Shown here piece after piece: positions 25,320 through 33,273 of a stretch of DNA of 50,089 bases. A program made the position numbers and the translations under genes. The stretch is from Tychonema sp. LEGE 07203. Its GTDB lineage: Bacteria; Cyanobacteriota; Cyanobacteriia; Cyanobacteriales; Microcoleaceae. The stretch is taken from assembly GCF_015207285.1 (NCBI RefSeq), contig NZ_JADEXD010000026.1, positions 1 through 50,089 on the forward strand, written 5' to 3'. Position 1 is the first letter of the stretch, and the number at the start of each line of letters is the position of its first letter. Under the pieces are notes generated by a model. That model saw only the letters and a program-made list of their open reading frames with translations, did not search any database and was not told where the DNA came from.

Positions 25320-25583
25320 TTATTCACTGCTTTTTACATGATGTTCAACATAAGAGCGCACCACGGCATTCATTAGAGATTGATAACCTTTTCCTTGGCT
25401 TTTAAACCAATCTAATACATCGCTATCAACTCTTAAAGAAATAGCTTGTTTTGTCAGTGGTGTTACGAGTTTTGCTTTTGCCCAAAAATTCGCATCTAAT
25501 TCAGGAATATCACAGGTATCGATCGCAGATTCTGGAATATTTTCTAATTCTTCAAGTCGTTTGCGCGAGATAGTCATATTCAA
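25320..25583 (-). CDS. brnA: BrnA-family antitoxin without BrnT
   Basis: 87 aa. LDANFWAKAKLVTPLTKQAISLRVDSDVLDWFKSQGKGYQSLMNAVVRSYVEH is the ribbon-helix-helix BrnA domain. BrnA normally follows the RelE-like toxin gene brnT, but the 140 bp upstream of this gene contain no brnT-like frame. It is therefore an orphan, possibly acting on a toxin elsewhere or decaying. It is the only minus-strand cassette among the toxin-antitoxin genes. Confidence 0.88.
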   Translation of the reverse strand: MNMTISRKRLEELENIPESAIDTCDIPELDANFWAKAKLVTPLTKQAISLRVDSDVLDWFKSQGKGYQSLMNAVVRSYVEHHVKSSE

Positions 25584-25631
25584 ACTGCATAGTGTATATA
25601 CAAAACGTATCTACTTATGATATAGCATAAC

Positions 25632-25673
25632 CCGATCGCACTTCGGGAAGATAAGGGATCTCGCATTTCCCTA
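25632..25673 (+). repeat. Degenerate CGATCGCACTTCGGGAAGATAAGGG repeat
   Basis: One unit plus ATCTCGCATTTCCC, between the brnA start and the next antitoxin-like gene. Confidence 0.7.
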
Positions 25674-25725
25674 GTTCCTAAATTGCTATAATGACAATCA
25701 GCCCAAAAATCTCAACATAAAGCCT

Positions 25726-25956
25726 ATGTCTACTTATAGCGAGGTACTGAGTCAGGCTCAAAATCTTACTCCTGACGAGCAACAGCAACTTTTAGAAGTA
25801 TTGTCAGCATTGATGCGCGATCGGGTAACAACCCAAACTCAGGGTAGCAGTGAAAGATTGCCCAGGAAAAATTTAAAGAGATGGCGAGGTTTTTTGCCGT
25901 ATCGTGTGGATGCTTTGGAATTACAGTGGCAACTTAGAACAGAATGGGATGAGTAA
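25726..25956 (+). CDS. Orphan antitoxin-like protein
   Basis: 76 aa. The N-terminal STYSEVLSQAQNLTPDEQQQLLEVLSAL is akin to the antitoxin at 23464. The C-terminal part (RWRGFLPYRVDALELQWQLRTEWDE) resembles the toxin-binding tails of VapB-like proteins. No toxin frame follows; a repeat unit begins one base after the stop. Either a degraded module or a solitary regulator. Confidence 0.65.
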   Translation: MSTYSEVLSQAQNLTPDEQQQLLEVLSALMRDRVTTQTQGSSERLPRKNLKRWRGFLPYRVDALELQWQLRTEWDE

Positions 25957-25975
25957 GATAGGGAAGAAAAGGGCG
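25957..25975 (+). repeat. Degenerate GGGAAGAAAAGGGCGAG repeat
   Basis: A single unit immediately after the orphan antitoxin stop; same family as the other cassette-flanking repeats. Confidence 0.6.
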
Positions 25976-26029
25976 AGCCAGTAATCCAAGGGCTATAATA
26001 GTAAAAATCAATAATAGTTGATATTAGCT

Positions 26030-26293
26030 ATGCAACGAATATTTGAGGCTATATTGAAGGGAAACCTTTTAGAATGGGCTAATGAGGTTCCAAGACAAGG
26101 CGATCGCCCTGTCAGAGTTTACGTTACTTTACAAGAAGAGCCATCGACTTTAAGTGCGGAGTTTCGCCGTCAGAGAATAGTTGAAATATTGGAAAAAATT
26201 GCAGCAAATAATGTATTTGCTGATATTAGCGATCCAGTGGAATGGCAGCGAGATTTGCGTCAAGACCGTCCACTTCCAGGTAGGGATGAATAA
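26030..26293 (+). CDS. Antitoxin of a PIN-domain module
   Basis: 87 aa. MQRIFEAILKGNLLEWANEVPRQGDRPVRVYVTLQEEP is typical of short proteins paired with PIN toxins in cyanobacteria. It ends 3 bp before the PIN gene. The ATG at 26030 is preferred over TTG at 26018. Confidence 0.8.
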   Translation: MQRIFEAILKGNLLEWANEVPRQGDRPVRVYVTLQEEPSTLSAEFRRQRIVEILEKIAANNVFADISDPVEWQRDLRQDRPLPGRDE

Positions 26294-26296
26294 TGA

Positions 26297-26662
26297 ATGC
26301 TGCTAGACAGTAATATTATTATCTACGCTTCCCAGCCAGAAAACACGCAGATTAGGCAGTTTATTGGCGAACATGACATAGTTGTATCAGCAATAAGTTA
26401 TATTGAAGTCTTGGGTTATCATCGGCTGACTGAAGAAAATAGATTGTACTTTGAAGAATTCTTTGGTGTGGTGGAGGTTTTACCAATTTCTAACGCTGTA
26501 CTCGATCGCGCAGTGCTGTTGCGACAGATGAGGAGAATGACACTAGGGGATGCTATTATTGCGGCAACAGCTTTGGTATATGGCAGAACTTTGGTGACAA
26601 GAAATGTAGGGGATTTTCGGTGGATTGCGGAACTCACACTGATTAACCCGTTTGAGGCTTAA
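26297..26662 (+). CDS. PIN-domain ribonuclease toxin (VapC-like)
   Basis: 121 aa. MLLDSNIIIYA carries the first Asp, ISYIEVLGY the conserved Glu, TLGDAIIAATAL the third acidic position and LVTRNVGDF the last. A complete PIN domain, predicted metal-dependent RNase, neutralised by the protein encoded 3 bp upstream. Confidence 0.9.
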   Translation: MLLDSNIIIYASQPENTQIRQFIGEHDIVVSAISYIEVLGYHRLTEENRLYFEEFFGVVEVLPISNAVLDRAVLLRQMRRMTLGDAIIAATALVYGRTLVTRNVGDFRWIAELTLINPFEA

Positions 26663-26670
26663 TAAAAACG

Positions 26671-26728
26671 GCGATCGCACTTTTGGGAAGAAAAGGGCGA
26701 TCGTACTTTTGGAAGATAAGGGCGATCG
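26671..26728 (+). repeat. CGATCGCACTTTTGGGAAGAAAAGGG repeat (two units)
   Basis: Two units, GCGATCGCACTTTTGGGAAG-AAAAGGG and GCGATCGTACTTTTGGAAG-ATAAGGG, after the PIN stop. The clearest single-unit form of the island repeat; it begins with a HIP1 octamer. Confidence 0.8.
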
Positions 26729-26750
26729 GTTTTAACTATCTTATCCTAAT

Positions 26751-27641
26751 CTAATCAGCATCATACTTACATAACCATGCTGCTATGAGCGTTCCTACTA
26801 TTCCACCTCCTGAAAAACCTATTATTATTGGAGCGTTTAAAAGTCCGGCTACTGCAACTCCAATTCCCATAGCAGCTCCTCCTGACTGAAGAACTGCATC
26901 TACAAATTTTCTCCTAATAATTGCTTTTTGGTTTTTATTAAGATTAGCTCGCTTGATTATATCTTCAGTTAACATAGCTAGGAGCGCAATAGTCCCTTCT
27001 TTAGATACTCGCTCTACTATGGCTGTAAAAAGATTTCCTAACCATTCTTTACCATCAGGTGTGGTTCTGGTTGTATTATCTATTGCAATTACTGGAATCT
27101 GGTATGACATCTGCTCGTTACCTATCTCATCTGCTATAGCTTGCCGAATTATTCTTGTTTTTGTACTCAATTTTGTTTGGTATTCTGATGGTTTAACATT
27201 ATTAGCAAAAGTAAAAACAATAACAGCATATTCCCAAACGATAGTTCCTAAAGCATTTGAAATGATATTGATTGCTCGCCGATCGTTTTCCGATCTTGTT
27301 TCATCGAGTCTACTAACATACAACATAGAGTCAGGCTTTGATATTTTGGAACTAATTAGGTCTATGTATGCTTCATCATTTCCACTTCCATCACACAGGC
27401 CAGGAGTGTCAAAGACAGTAGCTTTAACCCCATTTATCTCAAAATCAAATCCAACAACATCTGCTGTTTCAGGCTCATAGTCATTAACTTTAGATACTTC
27501 TTTACCTACTAATGAGTTTACAGTGCTAGACTTCCCCCATCCTGTACGACCTACTACAAAGAATACCAGGCGTTTGTTTTTAGTATTCGCCAACATTCTT
27601 TCAAGAGCTTGAATAAAATTTATGCCTGTTGTGTCAGTCAT
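26751..27641 (-). CDS. AIG1/GIMAP-like GTPase with C-terminal membrane segment
   Basis: 296 aa. The P-loop GRTGWGKSST (31-40) and VNSLVG, G3 as FDTPGLCDG (77-85) and the flanking sequence match the AIG1/Toc34/septin-like branch of TRAFAC GTPases rather than Era or ribosome GTPases. The usual G4 Asp position is not clear (VFTFANNV). The C-terminus (~251-291) is strongly hydrophobic with small residues (GGAAMGIGVAVAGLL, GFSGGGIVGTLIAAWL), so it is probably membrane-attached. Such GTPases occur in bacterial conflict systems. It is divergent from the NB-ARC gene, and they share a 229-bp spacer. Confidence 0.82.
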   Translation of the reverse strand: MTDTTGINFIQALERMLANTKNKRLVFFVVGRTGWGKSSTVNSLVGKEVSKVNDYEPETADVVGFDFEINGVKATVFDTPGLCDGSGNDEAYIDLISSKISKPDSMLYVSRLDETRSENDRRAINIISNALGTIVWEYAVIVFTFANNVKPSEYQTKLSTKTRIIRQAIADEIGNEQMSYQIPVIAIDNTTRTTPDGKEWLGNLFTAIVERVSKEGTIALLAMLTEDIIKRANLNKNQKAIIRRKFVDAVLQSGGAAMGIGVAVAGLLNAPIIIGFSGGGIVGTLIAAWLCKYDAD

Positions 27642-27779
27642 GATACTTTGTGAATTTTTCGATAAAGTTAAGGATTACTTTTGCGTAGAGCAACTACGGT
27701 CATTAAAGTATATTTTATAACCAAACTTAAGCTCAGTCAGTCGGAAACATCGGCACTTTCCCCAGACAATCCGATCGCA

Positions 27780-27836
27780 AATGTCGGAATCTTGTCGGAA
27801 ATGTCGGAATCTTGTCGGAAATGTCGGAAAGTCGGA
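27780..27836 (+). promoter_or_regulatory. Tandem 20-bp repeats with six phased GTCGGA hexamers
   Basis: Unit AATGTCGGAATCTTGTCGGA at 27780-27799 and 27800-27819, then a partial third. GTCGGA hexamers start at 27783, 27794, 27803, 27814, 27823 and 27831, that is every 8-11 bp or about one helical turn, and run into a TATAAT at 27837-27842. A further GTCGGA is at 27740. Best read as an operator or iteron-like protein-binding array. Confidence 0.7.
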
Positions 27837-27842
27837 TATAAT
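27837..27842 (+). promoter_or_regulatory. Putative -10 box of the NB-ARC gene
   Basis: Perfect TATAAT 28 bp before the ATG at 27871. A TTGTCG at 27812-27817, 19 bp upstream, could serve as -35 and lies inside the tandem repeat, so a protein bound there would block or recruit polymerase. Confidence 0.5.
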
Positions 27843-27870
27843 ACGACAAATCGCAGCACACTACTGACCT

Positions 27871-29259
27871 ATGGAAATCGCAGAAGTCTTAAAACTCGCC
27901 GACGAACTAATCTTCGCCAAGACGGGAGAACATATAGACTATCTGCAAAAAGCTATCCTTGAAGGGACATTCCAAGGTCGGACATACCCAGAAATTGCTG
28001 AAGGGACTCATTCCAGTGAAGGCCATACCAGAGATATCGGTTCGGAATTATGGCAAATATTTTCAGAGGGATTGGGAGAAGATATTACTAAAAGAAATTT
28101 TAGAGCAATTTTAGAAAAAGCGAAATTTGATAACTTTTCATCAGCCATCGGTAGAGTAGGTAGAGATTATGTAGCGATTAACAACCTCAACATTTGTCAA
28201 GAAAGGGCGAGAAGTCCCACAGAACCCCAAAACCCTCAACAAATTTCTAAACAACTCCACATAGACTTAGGCGACGCACCGGAAATATTCACCTTTTTCG
28301 ATCGCACTTCCGAACTCTCCACCCTCGAAAACTGGATAACGGGCGATCGCACACGCCTGATCGCACTCCTCGGAATCAGCGGCACCGGCAAAACAACCCT
28401 CTCCCTCCGCCTAATAGACGAAATCAAAACCGGCTTCGATTACGTCATCTATCGCAGCCTCCGCTTTTCCCCAACCCTAGACGCAACCCTCACCAACCTG
28501 CTGCAAATCTTTTCCCAACAATCAGAAATTCCCCAAAACATCGAAACCAAAATTTCCCAAATCCTCGATTACCTGCGAAAATACCGGTGTCTGATTGTCC
28601 TCGATGACGTGCAAATGCTTTTTAGCAGCGGACAACTCGCAGGAAAATATAAAACTGGATATGAAGATTATCAGTTATTTTTTAAACTAATTGGCGAAGT
28701 TTGTCATCAAAGTTGTTTGATATTGAATAGTTGGGAAAAACCCAGAGAAATTGCCAGATTATCAAAAGATAATCATCCCGTGCGATGTTTTGTATTGGCA
28801 AGTTTAGGAGTAGCAGCTAAAGAGATTTTGCAATCCCAAAAGTTAGCCGATGAGGAAACATGGTCAACTTTGATTGATATTTATCAAGGCAATCCTCTGT
28901 GGTTGGAGTTGACTGCAACGCTGATTCGAGAGTTATTTGGCGGGAGAGTTGCGGAGTTTTTGCAGTGCGAGATGCCGATTTTAGATGAAGGGTTGCAATT
29001 TCAATTATCCCAACCTTTTGGCCGTTTGACTGCTGCAGAATTAGCAGTGATGATTTACCTCGCTAATTCAGCTGAACCCGTTGCTGTGTCGCAGTGTTTA
29101 AACAAAATATCATTTTCGCCGTCAGAAATAGTCAATGCAGTGCGATCTCTGGGAAATCGCTTTTTATTGGATGCAATAGAAAAAGAAAAGATAACTTTGT
29201 TTAGTTTAAATCCCGTACTGAAACAACATGTGAAAACCGAGTATTCTCAGTCCGCGTAG
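27871..29259 (+). CDS. NB-ARC ATPase with N-terminal HTH-like domain, no sensor repeats
   Basis: 462 aa. The N-terminal ~90 residues (EIAEVLKLADELIFAKTGEHIDYLQ; GRTYPEIAEG) are the helix-turn-helix-like domain that opens many cyanobacterial NB-ARC/NACHT-WD40 proteins. The STAND ATPase follows: P-loop LLGISGTGKTT (166-176), Walker B CLIVLDDVQ (240-248), GxP-like NPLW (~336-339), and a winged-helix region to the end. The usual C-terminal WD40 or TPR sensor is missing, and the stop follows the winged helix. STAND ATPases act as switches in signalling, cell death or antiphage defence. It may work with a partner; the divergent GTPase is the obvious candidate (inference). Confidence 0.88.
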   Translation: MEIAEVLKLADELIFAKTGEHIDYLQKAILEGTFQGRTYPEIAEGTHSSEGHTRDIGSELWQIFSEGLGEDITKRNFRAILEKAKFDNFSSAIGRVGRDYVAINNLNICQERARSPTEPQNPQQISKQLHIDLGDAPEIFTFFDRTSELSTLENWITGDRTRLIALLGISGTGKTTLSLRLIDEIKTGFDYVIYRSLRFSPTLDATLTNLLQIFSQQSEIPQNIETKISQILDYLRKYRCLIVLDDVQMLFSSGQLAGKYKTGYEDYQLFFKLIGEVCHQSCLILNSWEKPREIARLSKDNHPVRCFVLASLGVAAKEILQSQKLADEETWSTLIDIYQGNPLWLELTATLIRELFGGRVAEFLQCEMPILDEGLQFQLSQPFGRLTAAELAVMIYLANSAEPVAVSQCLNKISFSPSEIVNAVRSLGNRFLLDAIEKEKITLFSLNPVLKQHVKTEYSQSA

Positions 29260-29308
29260 GGGGACTTTGTTTGACAAGAAGCGGTTTCAACCGCCGTCTT
29301 TATTCTAG

Positions 29309-29350
29309 CAATGCTCCATTCCCAATGCCCAATTCCCCATTCCCCAATTC
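29309..29350 (+). repeat. Heptad-type repeat (ATTCCCC/ATGCCCA) before a start codon
   Basis: About five to six loose 7-bp units, ATTCCCA-ATGCCCA-ATTCCCC-ATTCCCC-AATTCCT, ending ten bases before the ATG at 29361. Confidence 0.7.
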
Positions 29351-29360
29351 CTAATTATCA

Positions 29361-30461
29361 ATGTCTCGACCAACATTATATATTGCCATCACCAATCACG
29401 GATTCGGTCACGCTGTCCGAGTTTCCTCCGTAGCTGCAAAAATTCAAGAATTCAATCCAGATATTTTACTAATTATTACAACAACTGCACCTCGCTGGCT
29501 GCTAGAATGTTACATTACTGGCGACTTTATCCTCCGTCCCCGCGCTTTTGATGTCGGTGTCGTGCAGGTTGATAGTTTGCATATGAACAAAGAGGCGACG
29601 CTGGAAAAATTGCGGGAAATTCGGAAAAATCAAAATTCGATAATTGCGGGCGAAGTAAATTTTATTAAGCAAAATCGGGTGAGTTTGGTGTTGGCAGATA
29701 TTCCTCCTTTGGCTGCGCGAATGGCGGCATCTGCTGGGGTTCCTTGCTGGATGATGGGCAATTTTGGGTGGGATTTTATCTATCGAGATTGGGGCGGGGA
29801 GTTTGCAGAAATGGCTGATTGGATTGGTGAATGTTTCGGAAAGTGCGATCGGCTTTTTCGCCTGCCTTTGCACGAACCGATGCCAGCTTTCCCAAATATT
29901 CAAGATGTCGGCTTGACGGGCGGCAATCCTCGCTACAGTAACGATGAAATTCGGGAAGCATTCGGCATTAAATCACCGCTGGAAAAAACTGTGTTGCTGA
30001 CTTTTGGCGGCTTGGGTTTAGAAGCAATTCCTTATCAAAATCTGCAGCAATTTAGCGATTGGCAATTTATTACTTTTGATGCACTCGCTCCCGATTTGCC
30101 GAATTTAATTAAAGTCAAAAATCCAGAGTTTGCACAATCTTTCCCAATTTTACCGCGTCCTGTGGATATGATGCCTGTCTGCGGGCGCTTGGTTTCTAAA
30201 CCTGGATACAGCACTTTTTCGGAAGCTTTGCGTTTGGAAATACCTGTTGTTTCTATAATGAGAGAAGGTTTTGCAGAAGCTCAGATTTTACTCGAAGGGC
30301 TGCAAAATTATGCTGAAAATCAAATTTTGACGGCGGCGGAGTTTTTTGAGGGAGATTGGGAGTTTTTGCGACAGCCGCTGCTGCCGCCGCTTTTGTCGGA
30401 TAAGTTGGATAAACACGGTACTGAGGATCTCGCCCAAGCTGTTGTAGACTATTTTGAATAG
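29361..30461 (+). CDS. GT-B glycosyltransferase (MurG/UDP-GlcNAc transferase-like)
   Basis: 366 aa. It opens LYIAITNHGFGHAVRV, the N-terminal nucleotide-sugar transferase loop with HGxGH as in MurG-like and monogalactosyl synthase-like GT-B enzymes. The C-terminal half has LLTFGGLGLEA and SKPGYSTFSEALRLEIPVV, the donor-binding region. No membrane helix. The acceptor is unknown. It stands alone downstream of the NB-ARC gene, with a heptad repeat in its leader. Confidence 0.82.
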   Translation: MSRPTLYIAITNHGFGHAVRVSSVAAKIQEFNPDILLIITTTAPRWLLECYITGDFILRPRAFDVGVVQVDSLHMNKEATLEKLREIRKNQNSIIAGEVNFIKQNRVSLVLADIPPLAARMAASAGVPCWMMGNFGWDFIYRDWGGEFAEMADWIGECFGKCDRLFRLPLHEPMPAFPNIQDVGLTGGNPRYSNDEIREAFGIKSPLEKTVLLTFGGLGLEAIPYQNLQQFSDWQFITFDALAPDLPNLIKVKNPEFAQSFPILPRPVDMMPVCGRLVSKPGYSTFSEALRLEIPVVSIMREGFAEAQILLEGLQNYAENQILTAAEFFEGDWEFLRQPLLPPLLSDKLDKHGTEDLAQAVVDYFE

Positions 30462-30725
30462 GGCGATTGAAATCTGGCTTACACAAATTTTCGTTGGCTG
30501 GATGACGGCGATTGAAATCGCGCCTTTACCAACAAAGTCGGCCTTTGCCGACTGAAGAGTTTTGCATCAGTCTCATCTAAAATAGAATACCTATTTTAAA
30601 AATTTTTGCTACAGCCCCGGTCGGACAGGGCAGTGCCGTTTCCCTGCAGACTATAGCTTATATTTTGTATGCAGCACTAATTTTCAGAATTGGTATAAAA
30701 TCTAAAATCTAAAATCTAAAATCAA
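30462..30725. other. Intergenic repeats and heptad leader
   Basis: Two copies of GGCGATTGAAATC, a GTCGGCCTTTGCCGAC hairpin (30538-30553), a GGGCAGTGCC motif, and a 7-bp periodic AAAATCT array (30697-30724, four units) that ends at the ATG of the next gene. No gene. Confidence 0.65.
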
Positions 30726-31163
30726 ATGACTCACTCTCAACAAATACTCAAGATTAAAACTACAGGGAAGTCTCTGTACAACATCACTCCTAAGATAGAA
30801 GATGCGGTGGCTAATTCTGGTATAGAAACGGGACTTTGTAGCTTATTTTTGCGTCACACTTCTGCTAGCTTGGTGATTCAAGAAAATGCTGACCCGGATG
30901 TACTTCAGGATTTGGCTAACTTTTTGGCTAAACTGGTACCGGAGGGCGCGAGTTACATTCACGATGCGGAAGGCCCAGACGATATGCCGGCTCACATTCG
31001 CACTGTGCTGACTCATACTTCCGAACAAATCCCGATCGCGCGCGGTAGATTATTGTTAGGAACTTGGCAGGGAATTTATCTCTGGGAGCACCGGCAGCGC
31101 GGCCACATTCGCGAATTGGTTGTTCACGTCAGCGGCGTTGGATCGGAATTTGCACCTCGCTGA
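30726..31163 (+). CDS. YjbQ/UPF0047 family protein (secondary thiamine-phosphate synthase type)
   Basis: 145 aa. LCSLFLRHTSASLVIQENADPDVLQDL, DAEGPDDMPAHI and GRLLLGTWQGIYLWEHR are the signature blocks of the family, with conserved His residues that bind metal. Some members show weak thiamine-phosphate synthase activity in Escherichia coli; the true role is unclear. The 3' end overlaps the SOUL gene stop by 35 bp on the opposite strand. Confidence 0.92.
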   Translation: MTHSQQILKIKTTGKSLYNITPKIEDAVANSGIETGLCSLFLRHTSASLVIQENADPDVLQDLANFLAKLVPEGASYIHDAEGPDDMPAHIRTVLTHTSEQIPIARGRLLLGTWQGIYLWEHRQRGHIRELVVHVSGVGSEFAPR

Positions 31164-31644
31164 TTTTAGTTGCTTCTGGTGTCATCGGGGAATTGTAAAA
31201 AAAGCGGCGCGGTGGCCCAACTATTTCGTATTCGGGATGTTCTTGAAGCCAATCTTTGAGTTTCTGGAGGTTATTTTCGTAGCTTTCCCAAGTGTAGGCC
31301 CCGCGCGCGCCGATGCTGACAACCGTCATCGGTGAAGTATCCGTAATTTCCACAGCAGGGTTAACGCTGCTGGGGTCGATATTTGGTGCGGGGTAGAGGA
31401 AGGAAACTTCTGCAACAGGAACTGTATCGATTTGCTCGGAAGTTGCTGTGTAGCGCGCTTCTACTGGCGTTGTCATGGCAATTTGATTGTTGCTGATGTG
31501 TTCAAACAAAGGATTGAAGGCGATTCCTGTAGCTTGTCGCACATCGCCTGCGTGGGTGTAGGTGACAGCTCGGTACTGGGGATATTGCTTAACTTCTATG
31601 ACGCCAATCTTTGCGGGCTCAGGAAATCCACTTGGTAATGCCAT
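31129..31644 (-). CDS. SOUL haem-binding family protein
   Basis: 171 aa. Sequence PAKIGVIEVKQYPQYRAVTYTH, NPLFEHISNNQIAMTTPVEARY and EYEIVGPPRRFFYNSPMTPE has the SOUL/HBP23-like pattern; the AMTTPV block is diagnostic. No signal peptide. It may bind haem or tetrapyrroles. Convergent with the yjbQ-like gene; the two stops overlap by 35 bp. Confidence 0.9.
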   Translation of the reverse strand: MALPSGFPEPAKIGVIEVKQYPQYRAVTYTHAGDVRQATGIAFNPLFEHISNNQIAMTTPVEARYTATSEQIDTVPVAEVSFLYPAPNIDPSSVNPAVEITDTSPMTVVSIGARGAYTWESYENNLQKLKDWLQEHPEYEIVGPPRRFFYNSPMTPEATKISEVQIPIQRR

Positions 31645-32067
31645 TTTTAATTTTTGATTTGAGGTTTTACACTAAATAACGAGCAAAGACTTACTCCGCA
31701 AGGGTTTTAAAGTTGCTGGCAGTTGCATTGTTTTTCGCAACTGTTATAAATAGGCTGAGATTGTTTGCAGCCGATCGCTCTAGTGGCACAACCATTTTAG
31801 CAGTTATTCATGGCAGTGCTAACTGTCGATCGCCTAGAATTAGCTGAGAGATTTCTTAATTAACCTCGTAATAATACGGACGGCACTAAGTAAGCAGAGA
31901 AACATTGATCTAGTTGTCCTTGAAAAATTAGCATTTTTCAGGGCGTCTGCTATTTTTGTCGGAAAATATTCGGCTCTGCGGGCCCATCGAGCTGTGCGTT
32001 TTCAGTTATTGCCTGGTTATCGCGCGAAGCCACGCCGCTCAATTATACTGCTTTCAGGGAATGACAC
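31645..32067. other. Intergenic region with a 10-bp hairpin
   Basis: 423 bp without a gene. The stem CCTTGAAAAA (31918-31927) / TTTTTCAGGG (31934-31943) with loop TTAGCA lies 125 bp before the response regulator start. It may be in the leader of that gene. A loosely repeated GCAGTTNNNCATGGC-like segment near 31806 is not resolved. Confidence 0.5.
31918..31943 (+). promoter_or_regulatory. Leader hairpin upstream of response regulator-EAL gene
   Basis: Ten paired positions including one G-T pair, AT-rich inner stem, loop TTAGCA. No T-tract follows, so a terminator is unlikely. An RNA structural role is possible. Confidence 0.4.
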
Positions 32068-33273
32068 ATGAAAAAGATTTTAGTGATTGAGGACGATCGA
32101 GTAATTCGGGAGAATATTCTCAAACTCCTCAAAGCTGAAGGTTTCGAGGTGACGGGTGAAGAAAATGGAGTGCAAGGTTTATATACAGCGGTATCAAATC
32201 TTCCTGACGTGATTCTTTGCGACGTGATGATGCCGGAACTTGACGGGTACGGGGTGCTGGCTGCCTTGCGATCGCATCCTGTTACTGCTACAGTACCTTT
32301 TGTTTTTCTCACCGGTAAAGCCGAACGTTCAGAAATGCGGCAAGGCATGGAATTGGGAGCAGATGATTACCTGACTAAACCTTTTACTAAAGCTGAACTT
32401 GTCGGCGCCGTATCCAGCCGCTTGAAAAAACAAGCAGCTTTAGTCAAACAGCAGCATAATTTGCCATCGCCAAGCAGCGAATTGCTTCAAGAAGCCGCCG
32501 ACAAATTAGAGCAGATAGAAACAAATTTGCGTGCAGCCTTGGAACGAGAAGAATTCCAAGTTTACTATCAACCGCAGGTCAATGTCCAGACTGGAAAAAT
32601 TATCAGCGCTGAAGCTTTAGTGCGCTGGGTGCATCCAGAAAAAGGGTTGATTTCGCCTGCAGAATTTATTCCCGATGCCGAAGAAACTGGCTTCATTGTA
32701 CAATTGGGCGAGTGGGTTTTGCAGACAGCTTGCAGACAAATACAGGTTTGGCAAAATGCTGGTTTTTCTTTGCAGCAAGTAGCGGTGAATCTGTCGCCCG
32801 CCCAATTTCACCAACCGGATCTGTGCAGCAGAGTTGCCGCAATTTTAGCAGAGATTGGTTTGTCAGCGAGCAGTTTGGAATTAGAACTCACCGAAAGTTT
32901 GATGGTGGAGGATGCCAAAAGTGCGATCGCGACTTTGCAACAATTGAAAGATTTGGGAGTTTCTATCTCTATAGACGATTTCGGCACTGGCTATTCTTCT
33001 TTAAGCTATCTGACGCAATACCCCTTTGATGTTTTAAAGATCGATCGCTGTTTCATCAGCAATATAACCGACGGTTGCACAAATGCAGCGATTGTCAAAG
33101 CTATTATTGAAATGGCACACAGTCTCTGTCTTGAGGTAATTGCCGAAGGAGTTGAAACCGAAGCCGAAAAAGATTTTCTGTGGCGCTACGAATGCGATGC
33201 CATGCAAGGATATTTATTCAGTCCTCCTGTGCCGGCAGCGGATTTTGAAAAGTTGCTGGAGGCAGGCGAATAG
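32068..33273 (+). CDS. Response regulator with EAL (c-di-GMP phosphodiesterase) output
   Basis: 401 aa. The CheY-like receiver is at 1-122 with the acidic pair at 9-10, phospho-acceptor Asp52 (CDVMMPELDG) and Lys104 (LTKPF). A linker helix is followed by EAL (~152-400): AEALVRW (EAL 182-184), ELTESL, SIDDFGTGYSSL (301-312), LKIDRCF with Lys324, VIAEGVE and QGYLFSPP. All catalytic positions appear intact, so it probably hydrolyses c-di-GMP under phosphorylation control. No kinase is adjacent; the HK at 38701 and the LOV kinase at 13650 are candidate partners (inference). The start has an AGGGAATG-type RBS. Confidence 0.93.
   Translation: MKKILVIEDDRVIRENILKLLKAEGFEVTGEENGVQGLYTAVSNLPDVILCDVMMPELDGYGVLAALRSHPVTATVPFVFLTGKAERSEMRQGMELGADDYLTKPFTKAELVGAVSSRLKKQAALVKQQHNLPSPSSELLQEAADKLEQIETNLRAALEREEFQVYYQPQVNVQTGKIISAEALVRWVHPEKGLISPAEFIPDAEETGFIVQLGEWVLQTACRQIQVWQNAGFSLQQVAVNLSPAQFHQPDLCSRVAAILAEIGLSASSLELELTESLMVEDAKSAIATLQQLKDLGVSISIDDFGTGYSSLSYLTQYPFDVLKIDRCFISNITDGCTNAAIVKAIIEMAHSLCLEVIAEGVETEAEKDFLWRYECDAMQGYLFSPPVPAADFEKLLEAGE

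Noticed and set aside
23308-26728. Integron cassette array
   Set aside because: No integrase in the window, and the repeats lack the paired inverse core sites of attC; only the cassette-like layout remains, reported as a finding.
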